This document shows positions 1 to 9,155 of a stretch of DNA of 19,429 nt, piece by piece. How positions within the stretch are numbered: position 1 is the stretch's first letter; each line of letters opens with the position of its first letter. The DNA lies in NCBI GenBank assembly GCA_900618425.1, contig UZAN01041621.1, positions 1 to 19,429 on the forward strand. The letters run 5' to 3'. A program made the position numbers and the translations under genes. This DNA is from Echinostoma caproni (Eukaryota; Platyhelminthes; Trematoda; Plagiorchiida; Echinostomatidae). A model generated the notes under the pieces. It did no database searches. It was given only the letters and a program-made list of their open reading frames with translations, and was not told where the DNA came from.

Positions 1-1210
1 GATCGTACGTTTAATGAGCACATAGCAGGGATAGACATTTTCTGGGGTTTTGCATTACGTGAAGTCACTTTTCAGCCTGCTCGGTTTTTTCTGAGTAAGT
101 CTGATCTAGACTGTCTGCATCTTTTATATCTATTTTTAACTTGACGATCGAACCGATAGAGAATGCCACTCTTGAGCGATAACACAATGTTGCAAATTCT
201 TTAAAGATTCCGGGGCGTACGTAATCATGAAAACGATGAAAGTAAACCTGATTCAAACGATTAAATCCAATATGTGATGTAAACGTTGATAAGTTATCCA
301 TTGGAATATAAAATGTGACACGGCCGAAAATTTGAAGGCTTCACCGCCCACTGGCGACAACGCAAGAATATTTGATATTCCCAGTTGAGTTCTCTTCCTT
401 CTTCGACAGTCCTGGAGAATGCTGATGGGAAAGGAACGCTCGTTGTCGCTAACGCTTATTGAGTTTCGTTGACTATGTACTGTGACGCGCAGTTTCAATG
501 CTCGCATTTATGACAGGTCAGATCAAGGGGATCAAATTTTGAATATTAAAACATAGCTGCGCTGATTCGGATGAAACAAAATAGGACCATCTGGTTATGC
601 CTTGTGCAAGTATGTAGAAACACACCCCACAGGTATACGCGTTGTTGTTTATCCTCGTGACTTTACGAGCACTCAAAAAATGAGAAGAAAGATGAGAAAA
701 TTCGCATCTATTTGTAACAGACCCAATGGGTTTATCGATGAATGTGTGGAGAGTTTCCTGCTCCCCTACACCAACACAAACGTACATAATCATTGCGTCA
801 TCGTAATTGTGTGTTTGGCGTTGAACTACCAGCAATTTGAACATGAAGCATACACCAAATAGGACCAAGAAGCGAGGTTTCGCCTGAGAAGTAAACAAAT
901 GAAGCTCCATTTTTACGCATCCTATTATGTCCTATAGAGCTGTGAGTACCCGAAAATTGGCACTTTTCTATTCCGTTGATAGTCATACATATGTAAGTGA
1001 TTATTGGTATAGTTCCTTTATCAGTAGTATACTAGTCATATGTCTCCTGTGAAACTATATTCCGTAGCTTATTTGATTGTGACTGAAGAAAGGCTTTTGT
1101 GACAGGTCACAGAATGCTGTTAGCAACCACTGAATTAAACCTGAACTATCCGAGAATAGTGATCGCGCAATGTGGAAAATTTATCTCGTAAAAAACATTG
1201 ATTATTTCAG
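1..1210. other. Unassigned A+T-rich DNA, no gene supported
   Basis: Open frames here reach about 130 codons on the minus strand (518-910), but none shows a recognisable domain and several overlap each other on opposite strands, as chance frames do. A good-looking splice acceptor lies at 408-409, after a long pyrimidine run (391-407). The frame behind it stays open for only about 20 codons and no donor consensus follows, so I do not call an exon. The stretch may be intergenic or intronic. Confidence 0.4.
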
Positions 1211-1277
1211 ATCTCCACATATAATGGAGTTTGGATATTGCCGAGAATTTAGGGAAAATTGTTGTGAAAACGTTAGC
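1211..1277 (+). CDS. Candidate internal coding exon (67 nt), product unknown
   Basis: An acceptor (tattattcag-like, AG at 1209-1210) and a donor (GTAAGC at 1278) bracket 67 bases. Only one reading phase is open: it skips the first base and gives 22 codons rich in Cys, Glu and Asn, including FGYCREFRENCCENVS. The exon would enter in phase 2 and leave in phase 0. I do not recognise the product. Its phase does not join directly to the candidate at 1458-1703. A 23-base micro-exon at 1394-1416 (phase 0 to 2) followed by a 41-base intron would join them, but that is speculative. Chance remains a real alternative. Confidence 0.25.
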
Positions 1278-1457
1278 GTAAGCTGTCTCAGCCATCTGCC
1301 CGGGTTCCGCTAGAGCTGATGAACAGAGAGCAAAATGGTGATGGGCGACAAGGACAATATTCGTGGTCGAGCAATTCTGTTTTTGGCTTCAAGTGCGAGA
1401 ATATATCCTCCTATCGGTTAATCTCTGCTGACATACAAAAAGGGCTGTTTCACTCAG

Positions 1458-1703
1458 TTCAAAAGTTGACCCTGGATCCGGCAAATTAAAAGTTTGTGCT
1501 TCAATTATGGTGACAGGGGAGAGATTAGAATCTACAGGGAGGAATAACAACCGATTGATATTTATTTGGGACAAAAGTCATTCCGACTATCAGTGTCTGT
1601 TTTTTAGTTCAGATGCCGCACTGAAGTTTGTGGCATTATTCCCTCTACGTTTCGATCAAGTACAAGATCTATCAATGAAGATGGATGATCAAAAGTGTAC
1701 AAG
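1458..1703 (+). CDS. Candidate internal coding exon (246 nt), product unknown
   Basis: This is the longest exon-like frame in the left third. It starts after an acceptor (pyrimidine-rich, CAG at 1455-1457) and ends at a textbook donor, AAG|GTAAGT, at 1703/1704. The open phase encodes 81 full codons with globular, mixed-charge composition; short recognisable stretches are SGKLKVCASIMVTGERL, RLIFIWDKSHSDYQC and FPLRFDQVQDLSMKMDDQKC. It enters and leaves in phase 2, so it is symmetric. There is no family match I can name. A second acceptor inside it (AG at 1606-1607, after TGTTTTTTAG) would give a 96-base symmetric version. No start codon or promoter is evident, so any gene would extend on both sides. 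Confidence 0.35.
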
Positions 1704-2089
1704 GTAAGTGGAAAGAGGCTTTAAATTGAGTTACGACATCGGTACACAACGCTTGGTCGAAGCGTTATTCCAACTTTACTAGTAAATTCCATATTCAGAT
1801 ATACGTTTCTGAGCATGTGCATTCGCTTCTCTTCTGCTGAGTTTCTTTTTTTTTCCTAAGAGCTTGTAACTAAAATTTTGATATAATTCATTCACTCTAT
1901 TTCTTGTGCTCTCTCTGTCTTTCAAGAGAGAAGAAGAAATAGGAAAACAAAAAAGTGTTGACCAAGCATTTTGGTGTTCGTTTGTTAAATGAAGACTTGA
2001 TTTATGGAACCCAGAAGTTGGCGACATCCCTTGAGGTTAGCGCTGGTTACAGTAATGAACTGAGTTTACACAGACTCATCGAATGCTGC

Positions 2090-2570
2090 CCGTGTCACCC
2101 TTCATTTGAGAGCATATACTTCTCCCTGGGTGGTTGTGTTTGTGTGCGTGTTTTTGTGGAACTTGATCGTGTTAGTCGAATCTGGCATTAACCCGCTTCC
2201 CACGGGCAATAAGAACTCCCCAGACCCATCAAACAGTGAGAACGGACAGGAGAGTACACGGAGCGAAGGGGATACGTGTGTGTACGTGTGCAGGAGGGAG
2301 TTCGAGGGTGGGATTACGTCAATTCCGTCCTAATGAAACCATCTGGTCCGGTTCTCTCCTCTCATGCCTAGCCAAATCTCCTGGGGGATATAGCACTGAT
2401 GCATTTAGGTGTGAAGATTTTCGGTCACATTTTGTGTTCTCCTGCAAATGGGGGGGGAAAATGAAAACAGAAAAGGGCTTTGGAATGACGATTTGATGCT
2501 GTACTACACGCGTGCAAACACACATACATTCGCATACACAAACATACCGAAATAAACACAAGGAAAGCAC
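2090..2570. repeat. GT-rich then CA-rich low-complexity patch with a G8 run
   Basis: Imperfect GT-rich sequence occurs at 2130-2160 and 2276-2292, CA-rich sequence at 2505-2570, and an uninterrupted run of eight G at about 2450-2457. Base composition between 2180 and 2400 looks richer in G+C than its surroundings, suggesting a different origin such as an old insertion. Small open frames cross it on both strands but are compositionally biased and have no recognisable domain, so I do not call genes. The GT and CA arms are complementary in type and could in principle pair over about 350 bases, though only imperfectly. Confidence 0.45.
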
Positions 2571-3660
2571 TTAGGCGGAAATTTCGTTACCGAATAATAG
2601 TAGCCCTTGGGTTTTCCTTCTTCGATATACATGTTTTACAGCGAAAAGTAGTCACTTCGACGACAAAATAAATACTAGCCCGATAGGCATAATACTATCA
2701 GGGTATTCAAATGATGCTCTAGGCGGTACGTGGTACGCTTGCGAACTTTTTGTTTTACTAGAGCAAATAACTTTTTGACTTTGCTTTATGGTGATAAGCT
2801 GGCCTCATTATGTAACTGATGTGCTACCCAAAAATGAAGGTAATAAGAAGACAAGGAGAGCTAAGGTTGGTTGCAATAACTCAGAAATGCAAAAAAATAT
2901 TTAAAAATTACACTACATCAAATTAAATCGTGATTGAGAAAACTGCATATCAAGAATGTAGGTTACTACTTCGGGGTTTCTTCAAGTTATGAACGATGCA
3001 CACGGGTTCTGAAAGTAGTAGTAATACAGTCAGCTCTGAGCATATTGATGCTCTTTACACAATGGTTGCGTTTTTGCATCTGTATAGATCCGTACCGACT
3101 CGGAACCGAAGTTTAAATTTTGTCTGATTATGATTAAAACAATAACAAGTCAAAAAGATCGCTTTAACTGTGCGGTTGATTGTGTATCTATCAATCGATA
3201 ATAAATACAACGGAGAAAAAAATCGTATTTTATGTGTAACAATGAACAGCGCATTTCAGGTTGTGATGGTGAACGGGTGGCTCGAATCAAGGCAAGTATT
3301 GGGACGTCAGATTCATTTAACTGGGTTTGAGAATACTAAGAGAGCTGATATATGCGTGATTCTGTCAAACATACTGCCATCTGGTTTCGAAATCTGATTG
3401 AAAAACGAATTTTGAGGCTAACTAAAAGAACGGAAAGAGGGCGTTCACTAAAATCCATGAAAACTAAAAAATCCGAAATATTGGTATTCTTTTTTTGAAG
3501 GGTATAACTGAAACCACATTTGTTCTTAAGTACTATACCGTGTGAGTCCTTGTAGATAACAAAGCATTCTTTTTAAAATCTTTACTCAGTTGCTTTTATC
3601 GCATTAAATGTGAAAATTTCGCACAAATGACCATAAAGTGGACGTAAGCCAAAATGCTAG
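2571..3660. other. Unassigned A+T-rich DNA
   Basis: No recognisable gene, RNA or repeat. A short open frame at about 3170-3397 follows a weak acceptor and contains an AG|GCAAGT sequence that resembles a GC-AG donor, but the composition does not persuade me. Otherwise I see nothing in this stretch. Confidence 0.4.
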
Positions 3661-3689
3661 TGAAACTCACGGACTCATCATGCAGATCT

Positions 3690-4670
3690 CATAAAATAGA
3701 TTCCATTCCCAAGAGCACAGAGAAACATGTTAACAAGCTATCCAGTATTGTCTTACCAATACCGCAACTTGACGTGCTATCACTTGGTTGAAACTTTAGG
3801 ATTCCCCCAGAAGGACGATGAACGCGATTTAAGAAAAGATGAATTCGAAAACGTGTTGTACCAATTAGAAGATTATTCGGTAACCTGGGCTGAAAATTCC
3901 CGTTTGCTTCATGCGAAAATGGTGAACGTTTCACTCTACCTTTTTCAACACCCATAAGAAAACAAATTTTCCTCAAAGCAGGAGGCGATAAAGCCAGACA
4001 ATAATTGGGGATGATGTCCGCTTTGAAATCTCTCTGACCCCACAAGGGCTCTGCGTTGCTCATTACGACCATAGAGAGCCAGAAAGTAAACATCAACCAA
4101 ATACTGTTGGATGAGAGCAAATTTAAAGTGGACAACGCGCCTGATAAAAATAATCTCACGGAAAAAATGTTCATCCAAAAGCCTTTGGTTCTGCTATGAT
4201 GTGTCTGATTTCTCAAGCTCAATACAAAAATATGAAACCAATGGGAACAGAGAAACCGCTAATGATATCCACAAGGCCATTTCCTCACGCAGACCAATCT
4301 TATATAGGCAGAATTCACAATATCTCAAGGTGACTGGACGGTTCATCAAAATATTGGATCCCATTCGTAATTCTCTGACACCTCATTGTGGTAAAGGTGC
4401 TTTTGAACTTGCAAATCACTTAAATAATTTAAATATATCTCCTCACAAGATGTTTTCGGTTGATGCACATTAGATTTCTACAAACTTTCCTCTTCCTGAT
4501 ATAGTAAACTTTTTATATGACTATGTCCCTTCAAAAAATAAATTGTCTAATTTCCCTTGAACTAAATTATCACTAAAAATCTGGGTTGCAACTGTCAAAT
4601 CTTTGGTAATCGTCGGATTTTTACACCTTCAATTCAAGTGAATTTGCATCCAGCTTTTCTAGATTACTGC
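3690..4670 (+). pseudogene. Penelope-like element reverse transcriptase, decayed
   Basis: Fragments in two plus-strand frames line up in the order of a PLE polyprotein. At about 3735-3800 (frame 3) PIPQLDVLSLG is followed by a stop and NFRIPP, resembling the conserved N-terminal region. The frame then shifts to frame 1 (3810-3954, with EFENVLYQLEDYS and LHAKMVNVSLYLFQ) and back to frame 3 (3948-4199, with HKGSALLI, resembling the usual ADKG-x-ALVI block, and ILLDESKFKVDNA). Frame 1 resumes at about 4201, with RRPILYRQNSQYLKV, ILDPIRNSLTPHC and FELANHLNNLNI. At 4456-4500 comes the motif A region, with a stop where the catalytic block should read through (VDAH*ISTNFPLPDIV). Beyond about 4640 only scraps remain: no YADD-type motif and no endonuclease on this strand. 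Several stops and at least three frame changes make it a non-functional relic. Family recognition is firm; boundaries are approximate. Confidence 0.85.
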
Positions 4671-4950
4671 AAAAACAAGAGAATTTCGTAATTACTAAAA
4701 GCTTCACGAGAATTCCTCAGGTGACTTGATTTTTTTACCGTTGAAGTTTATTTGTCCCATGCAATTAGTTTAGTGCAGAAGAAAAAATCCGGGAGCCAAT
4801 TAAGCGGACGAACAGTGACTAAATGACTACAACACGAGAACATGTAACTTTTTTGGTCACTCAAATATATAAAAAAATTCAGTCAACGTGTGATGTTCAT
4901 CGAAGTTCTGATTTGTCTGTTTTGTAAAAACATGTACAGGCAAACTTCAT
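4671..4950. other. Unassigned DNA between the PLE relic and the SINE
   Basis: It may be the decayed remainder of the PLE reverse transcriptase, since the relic fades without a clear end, but I recognise no further catalytic motif. Nothing else is visible. Confidence 0.35.
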
Positions 4951-5040
4951 TATCCCTGTCCCCTACGAGGTTCTTCCCACTGCGCAACAGATTGTCAGTT
5001 TTTCCTCAAAGCGTGTGGGGCAACATTTACAAAGAGCGTT

Positions 5041-5103
5041 AAATTTGGAGTATCAAGCTTGGATTAGCCCATTCGACTGTTCAAAGCCACCAGGCATTCT
5101 TGA
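5041..5103. repeat. Direct repeat, copy 1 (63 bp)
   Basis: These 63 bases match 5358-5420 with 7 mismatches by hand alignment (56/63) and no gaps, at a constant offset of 317. It lies just beyond the 3' end of the minus-strand hammerhead SINE. It is far too long for a target-site duplication, so it more likely belongs to a tandemly repeated element unit. The sequence further left (4953-5040) does not obviously match the tRNA-like head, apart from a shared TCCCTGTC. Confidence 0.9.
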
Positions 5104-5200
5104 TGGTTTGGTGTGTGGGTTTCACTCAATGGGAGGTCGTTAATTCCCCACGAGACAATGCATTCAAATGCGATGGAAATGTCAGTGATAACCAACAAGG

Positions 5201-5246
5201 AGCACTGGACAGCTGTTTCGTCCTGTTTGGGACTCCTCAGTAGTGC
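5201..5246 (-). ncRNA. Hammerhead ribozyme, type I, schistosome-like
   Basis: Read on the minus strand, all core elements are present and in order. The CUGANGA box is CUGAGGA (5240-5234). Stem II is GUCC (5233-5230) paired with GGAC (5223-5220) around a six-base loop. The GAAA box is at 5219-5216. A very short stem III (ACA/UGU, two-base loop) covers 5216-5209, and the cleavage triplet GUC ends at 5208, so cleavage is predicted between 5208 and 5207. Stem I is GCACU (5246-5242) paired with AGUGC (5206-5202), with an A-C mismatch (5241/5207) next to the cleavage site. The tiny stem III is typical of known schistosome hammerheads, which may work as dimers. Position 7 is G instead of the common U; that position is variable in the family. 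The core looks cleavage-competent, but activity is unproven. Confidence 0.82.
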
Positions 5247-5266
5247 GTACTTTCGTGTCCCTGTCA

Positions 5267-5319
5267 GGACTCGAACAGCGATCAGTCGGGTCGGGCTTCA
5301 AACCGTTAACCCTGAGCTA
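5267..5319 (-). promoter_or_regulatory. Internal RNA polymerase III promoter (A and B boxes)
   Basis: The A-box-like element is TAGCTCAGG, read 5319 to 5311. The B-box-like element is GTTCGAGTCC, read 5276 to 5267, close to the eukaryotic consensus GGTTCGANTCC. Spacing and order match a tRNA-derived Pol III promoter that would transcribe leftwards into the hammerhead. The head does not fold as a full tRNA by eye, so this is not a functional tRNA gene. Whether it still drives transcription cannot be seen from sequence. Confidence 0.6.
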
Positions 5320-5357
5320 CATGGCCGATGGTCCTCACCTTGTACGAATGACTCAAT

Positions 5358-5420
5358 AAATTTAGAGTATCAACCTTGGATTAGCCCATTCGATTGGTCA
5401 GAGGCACCAGGCACTCTTGA
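5358..5420. repeat. Direct repeat, copy 2 (63 bp)
   Basis: This is the partner of 5041-5103, offset by 317 bases, with 56 of 63 positions identical. It lies just upstream of the tRNA-like head in the SINE's orientation. Together the two copies suggest that at least 1.2 units of a tandem element were inserted or that a unit was duplicated locally. Confidence 0.9.
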
Positions 5421-5430
5421 GAGTCCCTGA

Positions 5431-8400
5431 TTTGTATATATCTTTACACAAGTTATTCTTTATTCGTTGGGTACTTTATCTTTATGAGGAAAAAGGTTTT
5501 TAGACGCTCGTGCGTAAGAAGATCATTGTGAAATCGATAATAAATAGCGATTTCCTTATCCATTAACAGTGCTTTTAATGTAAATGCAGTGACTGATTAC
5601 TTTTATTAATCATTTATTTCGAACTAATTGAGTTTTGTTAATTAAAATAAATATTGGATATCGCTTGATTGATTAATGTTTTTCAAAATCTTAAGGGTGA
5701 TGCAAACTTTGTGTCAACGATGGCATGGTATCTTAAAGAACGGTATGCCAGTTTCATTCGATGGTGTAGGTCGTAGTCTGTGTTCAAGTATGTACGCCGT
5801 ACGATTTGGCTGAACTATGACATTGCGTGCGGTGAAAAAAGAAGAATTACGAAAGAGACTTCTCACCATGTCCTGGAAACATGAAGTGCACAAAACTTAA
5901 CCTAACCATGATACTTTTCAGTCAAATAAAAAGTTTAATCTCAAGAGTTTTTAGTTTCACATCCTTCAATTTGTGGAAAACCACGTTCTCAATGGGAATT
6001 TTCAACCTCCCCCAAGACACTTCACTCGTCTTCTTACTGTGATCTTCCAAGTTTCCAAGTCATCGGGGTTGTGAAATCCTTCACCAATACCGGCAAGGAC
6101 GTCTGTAACCGCTGAACAGTTTATTCAAGTGCTCGATACAAGATATTGATAGCAAGTTAGATCGCAAAACTGGATTTTTATTCAGTGCGATGATCGGACT
6201 AATAGCTAATACGTTCAACGAATGACTTGGTTGCTGTTTCAATCGCTTTTCTCAACAGCATCTGGAGGTAAAGGGTACTTAACAATAGAGTTATTGTTTG
6301 TTACCACATCCCTTTTGAATTGCAAACACTTCTTTTATTCATTCACAGGTGAAGTGAACCAAAACAAACAAATTGGAATTGACTCATTCAGTCACGTAAG
6401 AAACCAAAAGTGGTTCTGCTTTTGGCCAATGTCAATGACACTTGACCCTCAAATTTATCATTATTAGGCGTACGTGTCCCGGAATTGGATACAGAAAAAT
6501 GCTTCAAATGAAAGCGAAGTCATGCTTTCCACTGAATTGGTTTCACGGAATCAAGTTGTTTAGTGTTTTCTCACTGACTTATCGGAATTCAAAGAATTAC
6601 ACTTTTTGATAAGGCCATATTGGTGGACAAAAATACGGTTCCAGATTTGCATTCGCAGACCAATTGAAGATGAAGCAATGCAGGTCACATGAACGGCATG
6701 GATCTTTGGATCTTTCCTATTTAGATATTTTCACGTTTTATCTTTTTTTGAAACTGTTTGCTTTTTTAATTAAGACATGGTTTTTAGAACTCGTCTTTTT
6801 ATAAACACCAAACCGTTCTCTCGTGAATATCTCAATATTTTGCGATATTCTGAATTGTCTAGATAGAGTGCAAACACAGTGCATGAATGCCATCACATGA
6901 CGCGTAATTCGAAATGCAACATTTATTCGGCAATGATATGGTTTCTGCGTTTTCAGAATGAGCTGTCATGTTCTTGACAGATTTCGCAGACCTGAACAAC
7001 ATTTTATTCAAGCCCCATGTTGCTCATTTGCCGTTGAACATAATGTTATCTCCAGATAGAGGAAAGAATAGCGGATCTGGTTGTCAAGAAAATTTTGCCG
7101 TGCAAAGTTCTTTAGGCGAAACAAGCTGCTTTTTAATAAATAAATCAACTTTCGGCAGAATTATTTCGGGCTTATTTTTATTATACAATCTGCTGTTAAT
7201 CCAATTGGAATGTGCAAAGAGAGTATGGTACACATGTGTTTGATGATCACCAATTCGGTCGTTGATGTTTCTCCGCAGGGGGTACATTGCTATATTTCAT
7301 GGTACATGGCCCTGACAAGGCTAGAAAGTAAACGATCTGCTGCTGAGTATAAATAGGTCACCCGGATGGGATCAATTCACAGGTTGTATAGCAATCATTT
7401 CAGTCGCAAACTGAAGGATGAAACTTAGGTCGGCTTTGCAGGCCATGAGACGCACGGTACACGATGTAGACAATTCGGCCAGCCGTAACAGAATGCCAGG
7501 ATTTCGGTAAAAATCGAGCAAAATCTGGTGCTGAATCGACATCTGACAAAATCCTACCTGGTAAGTTGTAATGGGTTTCAAAAACGTTGTAGGTTACTCT
7601 GAAGCAAAACCCACTGGTAAGAATATCCATGCAAAGGATTTTTTAAAAGGAATTATGACAAAAATTTAACTTAGGTTTAGGAATTAATTCTTTATCAGAA
7701 ACCGTCAAATTGCTCCAAAAACGCACATCAATTAGTGATCAAACAAATATTCTTTTGGTGAAACATAATTTTGGCATTGAAAGATCTGAATTATCATGGA
7801 GCGTTGAAAAAGACAACAGGATTGTTGTGTATTTTTTTTTCTCGGAATTGTAGTTGTTTCTATAAAAAAATGAATTTTGGTCACTGTTTAGTTGAATGAC
7901 TCTAGAACGATCCATCGTATCATGATACTACCGTAAACTCCTTGAAGAAGACTGAACACATTTTGGAAATTAACGGTACAGGTTCAAGTAAGTTCGACAA
8001 CCAAGCAGTCTCGGAAGCATCATCTACTCCCCAATGATAATTTCTGAATTAGATATTTCATATTCTACGTTTTCCAGCATGGAGGATGTGATTGAGATTT
8101 CATTTCACTGTGTGATTGCATGGTTAAAGCTGACGTTTTTGCAGCTTCAAATACACATTAGGGCATATTCAGAGCATATTTACTAATTGTGAATAGTAAA
8201 ATGAACGCACTGCTGCACGAGAATTTTGTTGAAGCATAGAGTCGTTTACAGATTAAGAAAAGTGATAAACTCGACTGAAACGTATAGTTCTCGATATCTC
8301 CAATGAGCCAAAATGATGAGAGTTTAAATATGAAAGAGAAAAGCCTGCATTCTGAATGCATGATATTCTTGAATCCTATGAATTTACAAACATCAGGTGT

Positions 8401-8530
8401 GCGTTGATCCGATTATGTTAGTCTCGGATTCGCTAGCGTAAACATTCCGTTTGCAAAGCGGTCGAGAGAAATCTGCATGCCGTATGCACGTTGGAACTGC
8501 TCCTATTATTGTCTTTGTAGGTCTTTTCAG
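5431..8530. other. Long unassigned stretch, weak splice-like signals only
   Basis: I find no recognisable gene or repeat over about 3 kb. Several splice-like sites occur. The 47 bases at 6349-6395 lie between an acceptor and GTAAGA and are open in one phase. A strong acceptor ends at 6956 (TGCGTTTTCAG) with about 33 open codons but no good donor. A GTAAGT donor at 7988 follows 40 open bases. None has enough coding content to call. TATAAATAG at 7349-7357 matches a TATA box, but no transcription unit follows it. It could be intronic DNA of one large gene. Confidence 0.35.
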
Positions 8531-8642
8531 CCAGGATGAATATCGATATTTTATCGATCAAATGTATGAACAAGACTTGATTCAGCTTCATACTGGATCA
8601 CATAAATATGAGTTTAACATAATTAGGCAGAAATCAATACAG
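8531..8642 (+). CDS. Candidate internal coding exon (112 nt), product unknown
   Basis: The acceptor is a pyrimidine-rich tract ending in TTTTCAG (AG at 8529-8530), with an alternative AG at 8519-8520. The donor is CAG|GTAGAA at 8642/8643. The single open phase gives about 37 codons of well-mixed, charged and aromatic composition, including QDEYRYFIDQMYEQDLIQLH and KYEFNIIRQKSIQ, which looks like a real globular protein. It enters in phase 2 and leaves in phase 0, so it is phase-compatible with 1458-1703 upstream and 10629-10695 downstream. I cannot name a family. The other two phases are closed by stops. Confidence 0.38.
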
Positions 8643-8880
8643 GTAGAATGTTTTTGAACGTATGAATACATATGCGTATAACATATTCAGAAGAACATGA
8701 CTGGCTTCAAGGTCCTTGCCACTCATTAGTCATTTGTATAATATCTATCCCTGTTTAGTCATTCATAGGATAATCTAATTTCGAAATATGCCCATACTTG
8801 CATTTAGAACACAATTTCAGGCGATCAATGGTTTTGAATAACTCATAATCATATCGCTACAGTTTATATGAGCGGAAAAA
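8643..8880. other. Unassigned DNA
   Basis: No recognisable feature up to the presumed 3' end of the PLE copy on the minus strand. Confidence 0.35.
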
Positions 8881-9052
8881 CCTAGGGGTTGGGAGGAGTA
8901 CAATAAAATGTGAGGAATCGTTCACTTCGTGTATGCGTACCTTTATTTGTGTGTGTTGAACACCGCATTCTCAGCCCTGGTGTTTCCGGGGTTTGCAGTT
9001 ATGTCACGACGGTCGTGTGCCCCAGTTCTGACGGATAAGTGTTGTGTGAAAA

Positions 9053-9074
9053 TGTGTGTGTGTGTGTGTGTGTG
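9053..9074. repeat. (TG)11 microsatellite
   Basis: Eleven perfect TG dinucleotides lie within the 3' remnant of the PLE copy, directly followed by a G-rich run. The position suggests it arose inside or was carried by the element. Confidence 0.95.
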
Positions 9075-9075
9075 C

Positions 9076-9104
9076 GGGTAAGGGGGACATGGGGGAGGAG
9101 TGGG
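9076..9104 (+). other. G-quadruplex motif
   Basis: Four G-tracts (GGG 9076-9078, GGGGG 9082-9086, GGGGG 9091-9095, GGG 9102-9104) are separated by loops of 3, 4 and 6 bases, fitting the G3+N1-7 rule for an intramolecular quadruplex. They lie on the plus strand, so they would be C-rich in the PLE transcript. Folding in vivo is not shown by sequence. Confidence 0.7.
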
Positions 9105-9155
9105 TTCGTGAACCCTTCGGGGGAGAAGGACAGCTTGGATAAAACGTTTCTGGGC

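Larger units (their letters stand above)
5104..5357 (-). mobile_element. tRNA-derived SINE with hammerhead ribozyme (SM-alpha-like)
   Basis: On the minus strand, a tRNA-like head at about 5330-5260 contains an A-box-like TAGCTCAGG (5319-5311) and a B-box-like GTTCGAGTCC (5276-5267), 34 bases apart. It is followed immediately by a hammerhead ribozyme (5246-5201) and then by about 100 bases of tail. Schistosome SM-alpha SINEs are known to have this architecture: Pol III promoter head, self-cleaving hammerhead, short unit length of about 0.3 kb. SINEs encode no protein and need the machinery of another retroelement to move. The element sits between two 63-base direct repeats, giving a 317-base period consistent with a partial tandem array. 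Exact ends are uncertain. A plus-strand frame of about 105 codons runs through the region and is spurious. Confidence 0.75.
8880..9155 (-). mobile_element. 3' remnant of the Penelope-like element
   Basis: Downstream of the endonuclease stop, the same minus-strand frame continues with AQKRFIQAVLLPRR, as expected for the C-terminus of a PLE protein. It then passes into compositionally biased sequence containing a CA array (GT on the plus strand, 9053-9074) and C-rich tracts. The stretch differs from its surroundings in being rich in G+C and simple repeats, so I treat it as part of the same insertion. The outer end at about 8880 is a guess based on where composition returns to background. Confidence 0.5.

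Noticed and set aside
253..910. Overlapping minus- and plus-strand frames of 84 to 130 codons
   Set aside because: No domain, mutually overlapping on both strands, no splice or promoter context; consistent with chance.
1315..1345. CTGATGA on the plus strand, a possible second hammerhead
   Set aside because: No stem II hairpin or GAAA box follows at the right distance.
3689..4222. Minus-strand open frame of 177 codons, the second longest in the window
   Set aside because: It is antisense to the PLE reverse transcriptase, whose motifs are clear on the plus strand. The minus translation shows no domain.
5113..5430. Plus-strand open frame of 105 codons
   Set aside because: It runs antisense through the SINE, the hammerhead and one direct repeat copy; the readable element is on the other strand, so the frame is accidental.
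6349..6395. 47-base exon-like segment (acceptor TTCACAG, donor GTAAGA)
   Set aside because: Open in one phase, but short and not phase-compatible with the neighbouring candidates; too weak to call.
6957..7060. Strong acceptor followed by about 33 open codons
   Set aside because: No acceptable donor before the stop and no recognisable product.
7349..7357. TATAAATAG resembling a TATA box
   Set aside because: No coding region or transcript evidence downstream; such A+T motifs are expected by chance in this composition. A similar TATAAATAGG precedes the GATA array.
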